Origin: Pseudoalteromonas galatheae | GTDB lineage: Bacteria > Pseudomonadota > Gammaproteobacteria > Enterobacterales > Alteromonadaceae | Length of the DNA: 64,000 nt | Reading direction: 5' to 3' | NCBI RefSeq assembly: GCF_005886105.2 | Contig: NZ_PNCO02000001.1 | Location: 1,051,001 to 1,115,000 of the forward strand | Part shown: positions 9,958 to 16,667 of the stretch, in pieces | Layout: every line of letters starts with the position of its first letter | Numbering within the stretch: the stretch's first letter is position 1 | Notes under the pieces: generated by a model | The model's input: the letters and a program-made list of their open reading frames with translations, nothing else | What the model was told of the DNA's origin: nothing | Databases searched by the model: none | Translations under genes and position numbers: made by a program

Positions 9958-10127
9958 ACTTCAAAACAGCTTAAAACACTGTTATTCAATTTAATATATT
10001 GAAATTAAAAGTATTTTAAATGCATTTCATCAGTATAAGCTCATAGCCATAACTTTCTGTCGATTGTTCCACATTAATCAAAAAGTCACTATTAATCAGG
10101 TTTTTATGTTTTTTTTAAAAAAAACAC

Positions 10128-10154
10128 TAAAGGAAAATTTTTGCCGACCGATAA
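10128..10154 (+). promoter_or_regulatory. Sigma-28 (FliA) promoter of flagellin 1
   Basis: TAAA (10128-10131), a 15-nt spacer, then ACCGATAA (10147-10154), which matches the FliA consensus TAAA-N15-GCCGATAA at all but one position. The expected transcript start is near 10161, giving a leader of about 90 nt. Confidence 0.88.
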
Positions 10155-10249
10155 CTTAAATAACCAAGCCGGAGAGTGAAAAACATTCAAAGGTTGGAAA
10201 GTTTCTAAGTTTGAGAGTGAAAGACTCGATTTAAAGTGGGAGAACCATC

Positions 10250-11221
10250 ATGGCACTTTATGTAAATACTAACGTAAGTTCATTGAACGCACAAAGACAA
10301 TTAATGAATTCTGGTAACGCACTAGATACCTCATTTAAGCGTCTATCTTCAGGCTTTCGTATCAACAGCGCTGCTGATGATGCTGCAGGCCTACAAATTT
10401 CAGACCGTTTGACTTCACAAATCAATGGTCTTAACCAAGGTAACCGTAACGCGAATGACGGTATCTCTCTTGCACAAACTGCAGAGGGGGCGATGGACGA
10501 AGTAACTTCAATGTTCCAACGCATGCGTACCCTAGCTCAACAAGCTTCAAACGGCTCGAATACTGATGAAGACAGATTGGCGATTCAAGAAGAAATCCGC
10601 TCTTTAGCATCAGAAGTTAACCGTGTAGCAAAAGATACAACTTTTGGTGGACAAAACTTACTAGATGGTTCATACGAGGCTAACTTCCAAGTCGGTGCAG
10701 ATGCTGTACAGACAATTGGTTTCAGTATGAAAAGCGTCGGTTCGTCTGCGAATGGGTCCAACTCTTTGACAGCAAATGGTGGCTTCACAATGTCTGGTAT
10801 CGCGGGTATCGCTTCCGCAGTAACTGGCAAAACAATGTCAACCCTTGCTGCTGGTATTAGTAACGTTGGCACCGGTGTTACAGAAGCGACAGCTGGTTTC
10901 ACCAACATGGCAGCTACCATCATCAGTGTATCGTCACAGGAAAATGCACAACAAGTGTTAGCTGCGATGGATTCAATGATTGCAGTAGTTGATAAAAAAC
11001 GAGCTGAGCTTGGTGCGGTACAAAACCGGTTCCAATCAACTATTCGTAACCAATCGAATATTCAGGAAAACTTATCAGCTGCAAAATCTCGAGTGAAAGA
11101 TACTGACTTTGCTCAAGAAACAGCAAGCTTGACTAAAATGCAGATTCTACAGCAGGCAAGCCAAACAATCTTAAGTCAGGCTAACCAACGTCCTCAAGCT
11201 GCATTAAGTCTACTAGGATAA
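10250..11221 (+). CDS. fliC: Flagellin 1
   Basis: This 323-aa filament subunit has the conserved D0/D1 ends: MALYVNTNVSSLNAQRQL, then LSSGFRINSAADDAAGLQIS, and at the C-terminus MQILQQASQTILSQANQRPQ. The short central region (about 165-235) is rich in Gly, Ser, Thr and Ala and is the likely surface and glycosylation zone. Flagellins 2 and 3 downstream are highly similar. The start is set by GTGGGAG upstream of the ATG. It is expressed from a FliA promoter. The 3' UTR is long (about 180 nt before the terminator) and holds two hairpins. The symbol fliC is generic; fla numbering differs between species. Confidence 0.96.
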   Translation: MALYVNTNVSSLNAQRQLMNSGNALDTSFKRLSSGFRINSAADDAAGLQISDRLTSQINGLNQGNRNANDGISLAQTAEGAMDEVTSMFQRMRTLAQQASNGSNTDEDRLAIQEEIRSLASEVNRVAKDTTFGGQNLLDGSYEANFQVGADAVQTIGFSMKSVGSSANGSNSLTANGGFTMSGIAGIASAVTGKTMSTLAAGISNVGTGVTEATAGFTNMAATIISVSSQENAQQVLAAMDSMIAVVDKKRAELGAVQNRFQSTIRNQSNIQENLSAAKSRVKDTDFAQETASLTKMQILQQASQTILSQANQRPQAALSLLG

Positions 11222-11240
11222 TTTAACTAGGATGGTAAAA

Positions 11241-11276
11241 GGTGCCTAAGCCAGATGGGGTATTTGCTTAGGCACC
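11241..11276 (+). other. Hairpin in flagellin 1 3' UTR
   Basis: GGTGCCTAAGC (11241-11251) pairs perfectly with GCTTAGGCACC (11266-11276), an 11-bp stem with a 14-nt loop. There is no T tract, so it is unlikely to terminate alone; it could protect the mRNA 3' end or be a processing site. Confidence 0.7.
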
Positions 11277-11403
11277 GAATTGGATGATAAAGCGGAGGAG
11301 CTAAAAAATCCAATAGCGTTCATTAAATCAATGAACACGTTAATTAAAGCACATACCATGCCAAGTTTGTGTTAGAAAAATGACACTCACTCTCAAACTT
11401 ACT

Positions 11404-11430
11404 AAAGAGGGGCTAGCCAGCCCCTCTTTT
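11404..11430 (+). terminator. Rho-independent terminator after flagellin 1
   Basis: AAAGAGGGGCT (11404-11414) pairs with AGCCCCTCTTT (11419-11429), a perfect 11-bp stem with a 4-nt loop AGCC and a short T run. It lies unusually far (about 180 nt) from the flagellin 1 stop. Confidence 0.88.
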
Positions 11431-11782
11431 ACCATATATTAACTTCCTTTAGTTCCAACTATACAGAGCGTTATATCTGTTTTCGTGTCGCTAAATCAAT
11501 GTGTGAGTACTAGATGCCCGATGCTCAGATTATTTAATCAGCTACTTCAATGCCTAGGCTATTTTATTTAAGATTTATTGGTAAGCATCGCTCACACGGT
11601 ATATGAGTACCGCTCAAATAAGCACAGTAAATTGACGCTACGATGGTATCTATATCAAAATCCCAAAAGAGAAAACTATAAAGTCCATATTTATCATGGT
11701 GTTAAATTGATTTCTTTAGCTGCATTTATAACGTTTTGTCTTTTTGGCCTGTAACTTGCTTTAAACCCAGTAGAGTTAATTT

Positions 11783-11798
11783 TGGCGTCAAAGTGGCA
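11783..11798 (+). promoter_or_regulatory. Possible sigma-54 promoter of flagellin 2
   Basis: TGGCGT-N5-TGGCA has GG (11784-11785) and GC (11796-11797) separated by 10 nt, but the -12 element is TGGCA rather than TTGCA. No FliA-type site is visible before this flagellin, so sigma-54 control as in Vibrio flaA is plausible. Weak evidence. Confidence 0.35.
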
Positions 11799-11898
11799 AT
11801 TGGTTGCCTTAGTAAAAAGAAAACCTGAAACATGCATGCCGCTTTGTCATTTAACTATCTATCAATTAGATATTGATTTGGCAAAAAGAGAGTGAGTT

Positions 11899-12873
11899 AT
11901 GGCTTTATATGTAAATACCAATGTCAGTGCAATTAATGCACAAAGACAATTGACTAATTCAGGTAATGAACTAGATACTTCATTCAAGCGTCTATCTTCT
12001 GGTCTGCGGATAAACAGCGCTGCTGATGATGCTGCAGGTTTACAGATATCCGACCGATTAAATTCACAGATCATGGGGCTTGAACAAGGTAACCGTAATG
12101 CGAATGACGGTATTTCTCTTGCTCAAACAGCTGAAGGTGCGATGGACGAAATCACCTCTATGTTTCAGCGAATTAGGACGCTCGCGCAACAGGCAGCCAA
12201 CGGCTCTAATACTGATGAAGACCGTTTGGCGATCCAAGAAGAGATTCGTCAGCTATCAGCTGAAGTAAATCGTGTCGCGACTGACACGACATTCGGTGGT
12301 CAAAACTTGCTTGATGGAACCTACTCTGCAAATTTCCAAGTAGGTGCTGATGCTGTTCAAACTATTGGCTTTAGTATGAAAGAGGTCGGGTCTACAGCTA
12401 ATGGTGATAACTCCATGACTACCAACGGTGGTTTTACTATGTCTGGAATAGCAGGGATTGCGTCTGCGGTTTCAGGTAAAGGGATGTCAGTGTTGGCTGC
12501 TGGCATTAGTAATATTGGCACCGGAGTAACAGAAACGACTGCCGGTTTTACTAACATGGCTGCAACTGTGATTAGTGTTTCATCGCAAGAAAATGCACAA
12601 CAAGTGCTCGCAGCGATGGACGCAATGATAGCTGTAGTGGATAAAAAACGTGCAGAGCTGGGTGCTGTTCAAAACCGCTTTCAGTCGACTATTCGAAATC
12701 AATCGAACGTATCTGAAAATCTAAACTCAGCTAAATCGCGAGTAAAAGACGCGGACTTTGCTTTAGAAACAGCAAAGTTAACGAAGAATCAAATTTTACA
12801 ACAAGCTAGCCAAACTATATTAGGTCAAGCAAATCAACGGCCTCAAGCAGCTTTAAGTCTACTACAAGGCTAA
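11899..12873 (+). CDS. fliC: Flagellin 2
   Basis: This 324-aa flagellin has the same D0/D1 signatures as flagellin 1 (MALYVNTNVSAINAQRQLTN, then LSSGLRINSAADDAAGLQIS, C-terminal NQRPQAALSLLQG). Its central segment differs from flagellins 1 and 3 at both protein and synonymous level. The ribosome site is weak and overlaps the octamer GAGAGTGA (11888-11895), which is complementary to part of the flagellin 1 3' UTR. It lies between flagellins 1 and 3 and has no FliA-type promoter, suggesting separate timing. Confidence 0.95.
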   Translation: MALYVNTNVSAINAQRQLTNSGNELDTSFKRLSSGLRINSAADDAAGLQISDRLNSQIMGLEQGNRNANDGISLAQTAEGAMDEITSMFQRIRTLAQQAANGSNTDEDRLAIQEEIRQLSAEVNRVATDTTFGGQNLLDGTYSANFQVGADAVQTIGFSMKEVGSTANGDNSMTTNGGFTMSGIAGIASAVSGKGMSVLAAGISNIGTGVTETTAGFTNMAATVISVSSQENAQQVLAAMDAMIAVVDKKRAELGAVQNRFQSTIRNQSNVSENLNSAKSRVKDADFALETAKLTKNQILQQASQTILGQANQRPQAALSLLQG

Positions 12874-12899
12874 TGAGTTAAATTTTTCTAAAAAAAAAC

Positions 12900-12926
12900 T
12901 AAAGCTTCCTCTTTTATAGTCGATAG
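12900..12926 (+). promoter_or_regulatory. Sigma-28 (FliA) promoter of flagellin 3
   Basis: TAAA (12900-12903), a 15-nt spacer and GTCGATAG (12919-12926), matching 6 of 8 positions of GCCGATAA. It is placed 101 bp before the chosen start. Confidence 0.68.
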
Positions 12927-12966
12927 AAGAGTTAGAGAACTATCAATCTAGTACTCTAACTTCTTC
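12926..12966 (+). other. Hairpin in flagellin 3 leader
   Basis: GAAGAGTTAGAG (12926-12937) pairs with CTCTAAC-T-TCTTC (12954-12966) with one bulged base and a 16-nt loop. A second, smaller hairpin (CTGC-A-GGG with CCCGCAG, 12971-12994) follows before the ribosome site. Together they would structure almost the whole leader. Confidence 0.55.
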
Positions 12967-13027
12967 AATACTGCAGGGTAGGGGTATCCCGCAGCGTTGA
13001 AATATGTATTATAAAGCGGAGGCTATT

Positions 13028-13999
13028 ATGGCTATTTACGTTAATACCAATGTCAGTTCATTGAATGCACAAAGACAATTGATGAACTCAGGTAGTGCGC
13101 TTGATACTTCTTTTAAAAGATTGTCATCAGGCTTTAGAATAAACAGTGCAAAAGATGATGCTGCAGGTATGCAGATCTCGAACCGTCTAACAGGACAAAT
13201 TAATGGATTAAACCAAGGTATTCGAAATGCGAATGATGGTATTTCTCTTGCGCAAACCGCAGAGGGTGCTTTGGATGAGACGACACAAATGTTTCAGCGT
13301 ATTCGTACGTTAGCGCAACAAGCATCAAATGGTTCGAATACAGACGAAGACCGATTGGCACTGCAAGAAGAAATTCGCTCGTTGGCATCGGAAGTTAACC
13401 GTGTTGCTAAAGACACAACCTTTGGTGGTCAAAATCTACTTGACGGCACCTATGATTCAAATTTCCAAGTTGGCTCTGATGCCGTTCAGACTATAAGCTT
13501 TAGTATGAAAGACATTGGCTCGTCATCGAATGGTTCTAACTCTTTGACAGCAAATGGTGGCTTCACAATGTCTGGTATCGCGGGTGTCGCTTCCGCAGTA
13601 ACTGGCAAAACAATGTCAACATTGGCTGCTGGTATCAGTAATGTTGGTACTGGTGTTACGGAGGCTACCGCTGGTTTCACCAACATGGCTGCCACAGTAA
13701 TTAGTGTATCTTCGCAAGAAAATGCACAGGAAGTACTGGCTGCAATGGATACCATGATTGCGGTAGTTGATAAAAAACGTGCTGAGCTTGGTGCGGTACA
13801 AAACCGATTCCAGTCAACTATTCGTAACCAGTCAAATATCCAAGAAAACTTATCAGCAGCTCAATCTCGAGTTAGAGATACCGATTTTGCTCAAGAAACT
13901 GCCAACCTGACTAAGATGCAGATTTTACAACAAGCAAGTAGCTCTATTTTGAGTCAAGCTAATCAGCGTCCACAGGTAGCACTATCGTTACTTGGGTAA
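13028..13999 (+). CDS. fliC: Flagellin 3
   Basis: A 323-aa flagellin with the same ends as flagellin 1 (MAIYVNTNVSSLNAQRQLMN, C-terminal NQRPQVALSLLG). An in-frame ATG at 13004 would add eight residues (MYYKAEAI) not seen in other flagellins; the ATG at 13028 has a good GCGGAGG site and restores the canonical N-terminus, so it is chosen. An 83-bp internal stretch is almost identical to flagellin 1 while the flanks differ, pointing to gene conversion. flaG follows after a hairpin. Confidence 0.95.
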   Translation: MAIYVNTNVSSLNAQRQLMNSGSALDTSFKRLSSGFRINSAKDDAAGMQISNRLTGQINGLNQGIRNANDGISLAQTAEGALDETTQMFQRIRTLAQQASNGSNTDEDRLALQEEIRSLASEVNRVAKDTTFGGQNLLDGTYDSNFQVGSDAVQTISFSMKDIGSSSNGSNSLTANGGFTMSGIAGVASAVTGKTMSTLAAGISNVGTGVTEATAGFTNMAATVISVSSQENAQEVLAAMDTMIAVVDKKRAELGAVQNRFQSTIRNQSNIQENLSAAQSRVRDTDFAQETANLTKMQILQQASSSILSQANQRPQVALSLLG

Positions 14000-14013
14000 T
14001 ATTCTGAGAAAAG

Positions 14014-14045
14014 CGTCAAGTTTGGGAATGTTCGCGAACTTGACG
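14014..14045 (+). terminator. Hairpin (possible attenuator) between flagellin 3 and flaG
   Basis: CGTCAAGTT (14014-14022) pairs perfectly with AACTTGACG (14037-14045), with a 14-nt loop. There is only a short T-rich run after it. It could lower expression of flaG-fliD-fliS relative to the very abundant flagellin message. Confidence 0.5.
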
Positions 14046-14077
14046 TATACTCTTTATAGGCTTTACAGGAGGTCTAG

Positions 14078-14485
14078 ATGAGTGATGTTCAAATTTCTCA
14101 AGGGCTAAACTATTCGGTTGATAGTCAACTGAATAAGCAACCAAAACAAGAATTAAACAATGAAGGTGGTATTGCTCCAGATAGAGCAAAACCTGAAGAT
14201 TCACCTGAGCATAATGGTAAAGGTGCTAGCAGTAATGAACAGTTAATATCAGAAGTTAAAGACAATTTAGCAAGATTAAACGATGTTATTCCCGTTACGG
14301 CTACGAACTTACAGTTTCAACTTGATGAAGAGGGTGATCCTCCGGTTGTTCTTGTTTTAGATAAGTCTAGCAATGAAGTAATTAGGGAAATTCCTTCAAA
14401 AGAGTTTAGGGAAGTAGCTAAGGCTTTGGAAGAGTTTGCCGATAAACTTACAAAGCGTGGCGTGTTATTTGATAAAACCGCCTGA
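14078..14485 (+). CDS. flaG: Flagellar protein FlaG
   Basis: A 135-aa FlaG-family protein, thought to affect filament length or stability. The C-terminal half has the family pattern: LNDVIPVTATNLQFQLDEEG, then VVLVLDKSSNEVIREIPSKEF. The N-terminal third is polar and unstructured in appearance. A good AGGAGGT site precedes the ATG. Placement between flagellin and fliD is the standard polar-flagellum order. Confidence 0.9.
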   Translation: MSDVQISQGLNYSVDSQLNKQPKQELNNEGGIAPDRAKPEDSPEHNGKGASSNEQLISEVKDNLARLNDVIPVTATNLQFQLDEEGDPPVVLVLDKSSNEVIREIPSKEFREVAKALEEFADKLTKRGVLFDKTA

Positions 14486-14505
14486 TATAGATTTGGAGGT
14501 AGATT

Positions 14506-15930
14506 ATGCCACTTATTACATCTGCGGGTGTTGGCTCAGGGCTTGACTTAGAGTCAATCATAAAAGCTTCTGTGGATGCGGAAAACGTACCCAAGATGCA
14601 AAGGTTTGCTGCAAAGCAAGAATCACTGAAAGTTGAATTGTCTTCTGTCGGTGAGGTTAAATCTGCCATTTCAAAACTTAAAGACACAATTGAAAAACTA
14701 GCGGACATCGATAACTTTGGCAAGCGAATCGCTAATATTCGTCAACCGGATGGTGCTGAAATAATTAGCGTAACACCAACGTCAGATATTTCTACAGGTA
14801 ATTTTAAGATTGCCGTAGAACAGTTGGCGCAAGGAAGCAGAGCCGTTTCTGCTGATGGTGCTTTTGCTTCAGCCGACACTGTTGTTAGTGCAAGTGGTGG
14901 TACTTTGTCTTTCTCAGCAGGTGCGGATAAATCATTTGATTTAGAAGTGACAGCTGGAATGACTCTGGCTGAGTTAAGAGATGCTATTAATGCATCAGAT
15001 ACTAATTTCGGTATCACTGCTAATATTATTAACACTGGCGATCCCGATGTAGGCTCCAAACTTGTTTTCACGTCAAATGTCAGTGGCGATGGAAACGACC
15101 TCGTGATTACAAGTGATACTGCTGAGCTTGATGCTATTGAGACATATGACGAGACAACAAACCCTTCTGGAGGCATGGTCATTGCCGATGCGGACAAAGC
15201 TCAAGATGCAATCATAACGGTAGATGGCCTTACAGTTAACAGCGATACAAACACATTTAAAGATGCTGTCCAAGATATGACGATAAGGGCACTCGAGGTT
15301 AGCCCTGAGGATACATCTGGTACAAAATTAACAGCTAAGTTGGACGTAGATTATGACAGAGAATCTGTCACTAAGCTCGTCGATGAGTTGATTACAAATT
15401 ACAATAACCTCGTTGGAATGATTGGCTTGCAAACTCGAGCAGGAAAGCCTCTAAATGGCGATGCTTCGATGAGAGCATTGAGTGATCAGCTAGTTTCTAC
15501 TCTGGGGTCTACGTTGACTGATGCTGGGCCATTTGAGTCGGTGTTTGACATGGGCCTTGGCGTTAATAAAGAAGGTTATTTAGAAAAGTCATCACTAGTT
15601 CGCAGCTTAAACGAAGCAATGGATGATAATTACGATGATATTGGTACAGCATTTGCAGGGGAAAATGGTGTAGCCAAAAAATTAGAAGAATTACTCGGAA
15701 ATTACGTTGATTCAGGTGGGCTTATGAAACAACGTGAGACTAGTTTGAATGCTCAACTTGACGATTTAGAGGACGATGTCATAAATCACCAGGAGCGTAT
15801 GAAGTCATTTGAAGCTGGCTTACGTCAAAAATATGCAGGGCTTGATGTACTTATCGCGCAAATGCAGCAAACTCAATCTTATTTGGGGGCTCAGCTTTCT
15901 AATCTGCCAGGCTTTACCAAATCCAAGTAA
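14506..15930 (+). CDS. fliD: Filament cap protein FliD (HAP2)
   Basis: FliD (474 aa) caps the filament tip and assists flagellin folding. The N-terminal domain begins MPLITSAGVGSGLDLESIIK (family signature), with a long central region and the C-terminal domain containing VDELITNYNNLVGMIG, LNAQLDDLEDDVINHQERM and LIAQMQQTQSYLGAQLSNLP, all typical. A GGAGG site lies just upstream. It is followed directly by fliS, its usual operon partner. Confidence 0.96.
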   Translation: MPLITSAGVGSGLDLESIIKASVDAENVPKMQRFAAKQESLKVELSSVGEVKSAISKLKDTIEKLADIDNFGKRIANIRQPDGAEIISVTPTSDISTGNFKIAVEQLAQGSRAVSADGAFASADTVVSASGGTLSFSAGADKSFDLEVTAGMTLAELRDAINASDTNFGITANIINTGDPDVGSKLVFTSNVSGDGNDLVITSDTAELDAIETYDETTNPSGGMVIADADKAQDAIITVDGLTVNSDTNTFKDAVQDMTIRALEVSPEDTSGTKLTAKLDVDYDRESVTKLVDELITNYNNLVGMIGLQTRAGKPLNGDASMRALSDQLVSTLGSTLTDAGPFESVFDMGLGVNKEGYLEKSSLVRSLNEAMDDNYDDIGTAFAGENGVAKKLEELLGNYVDSGGLMKQRETSLNAQLDDLEDDVINHQERMKSFEAGLRQKYAGLDVLIAQMQQTQSYLGAQLSNLPGFTKSK

Positions 15931-15945
15931 TAGAGAGGATTGAAC

Positions 15946-16374
15946 ATGTATAATGCAAAAGTTAAGAATTACCAGAGAGAAGCACTTAAAACTCGAGTGG
16001 CAGGTGCAGATCGTTATGAAATAATCCAGATGTTGATGGCTGGTGCTATTGAAAAAATGGTATTGGCAAAAGTAGCTATTGATAAAAGAAATCTAGAAGC
16101 CAAATCTGAGCATATTTCAAGAGCATCAGCAATTATTGAAGCATTACGCGAATGCTTAGACTTTGATGTTGGTGGTGAAGTGACAGAAAACTTATATGCC
16201 TTATACAGTTATATGATGGATAGGCTATTAGATGCATCAGTACAAAATGATTCAGCCATCGTAGATGAAGTGTCTAACCTGTTGAAAGAAATTAAATCAG
16301 CTTGGGATGCTATCCCTGTGGATGTCCGGATTAAAACACTGAATAATGCTTCTCCAGACGCTAGTCATGGATAA
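15946..16374 (+). CDS. fliS: Flagellin export chaperone FliS
   Basis: FliS (142 aa) binds the flagellin C-terminus in the cytoplasm and delivers it for export. The signatures are YQREALKTRVAGADRYEIIQ (the family has ASPHxLIxMLF at this point; here MLMAGAIEKM) and LRECLDFDVGGEVTENLYAL. A TTG at 15940 is in frame, but the GAGG site (15935-15938) is spaced for the ATG at 15946. The last codons overlap the start of the next gene (ATGGATAA), implying translational coupling. Confidence 0.93.
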   Translation: MYNAKVKNYQREALKTRVAGADRYEIIQMLMAGAIEKMVLAKVAIDKRNLEAKSEHISRASAIIEALRECLDFDVGGEVTENLYALYSYMMDRLLDASVQNDSAIVDEVSNLLKEIKSAWDAIPVDVRIKTLNNASPDASHG

Positions 16375-16663
16375 TCAGCATCAAGACGAGCTTGGGGAAT
16401 TGTTGTGTTTGATTTTTGAACACCTTCAAAGAGGTGAGATGGAACTCGCTGAAACAGAAACCAAGAAATTTTGTTTATGTATTCAAAAACGGTCAGATTT
16501 GATAGAAGATGTTGAAGAGAAAAGGGTCTACCTAGAAGAGTCAATCGCAATGTTGAACGAAGTGATTGAACGTATGAATCAAGAAAAAAGAAGTACCCGA
16601 GAGCAGTTGCTGAAGATTCAGCGAAAACAATCCTCAATCAAGAAATATAACGAGTTCAAATAA
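16367..16663 (+). CDS. Small FliT-like protein
   Basis: A 98-aa, highly charged, mostly helical protein placed where fliT normally sits (after fliS). It contains long amphipathic stretches (ELAETETKKF, RSDLIEDVEEKRVYLEESIA) and a basic C-terminus. No unmistakable FliT motif is visible, so the assignment is from position, size and composition. The start overlaps fliS; an upstream ATG (16346) would add seven residues. No ribosome site is seen, so coupling with fliS is likely. Expected role, if FliT: chaperone for FliD. Confidence 0.6.
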   Translation: MDNQHQDELGELLCLIFEHLQRGEMELAETETKKFCLCIQKRSDLIEDVEEKRVYLEESIAMLNEVIERMNQEKRSTREQLLKIQRKQSSIKKYNEFK

Positions 16664-16667
16664 TATC

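Larger units (their letters stand above)
9935..10249. other. Intergenic region flgL - flagellin 1 (315 bp)
   Basis: Contains the hairpin at 9936-9957, an AT-rich stretch with an A/T run around 10100-10125, the sigma-28 promoter at 10128-10154, and a leader of about 90 nt. The leader repeats the octamer GAGAGTGA at 10172-10179 and 10213-10220. I see no gene. Confidence 0.7.
11222..11898. other. Intergenic region flagellin 1 - flagellin 2 (677 bp)
   Basis: The longest gene-free stretch in the window. In order it holds the hairpin 11241-11276, the stretch 11387-11401 complementary to the flagellin 1 leader, a strong terminator at 11404-11430, about 350 bp with nothing recognisable, and a weak sigma-54-like site at 11783-11798 before flagellin 2. 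No open frame looks like a gene. Confidence 0.65.

Noticed and set aside
11795..11807. TGGCAATTGGTTGCC before flagellin 2 as sigma-54 site
   Set aside because: GG to GC spacing is 9 nt; the overlapping pair at 11783-11798 has 10 nt but a poorer -12.
10250..13999. Flagellin array read as a recent tandem duplication or assembly artefact
   Set aside because: Different leaders, promoters and silent sites show that the copies are old; only one short tract is nearly identical.
14742..15197. Open frame on the - strand inside fliD
   Set aside because: Shadow of fliD; composition mirrors the coding strand.
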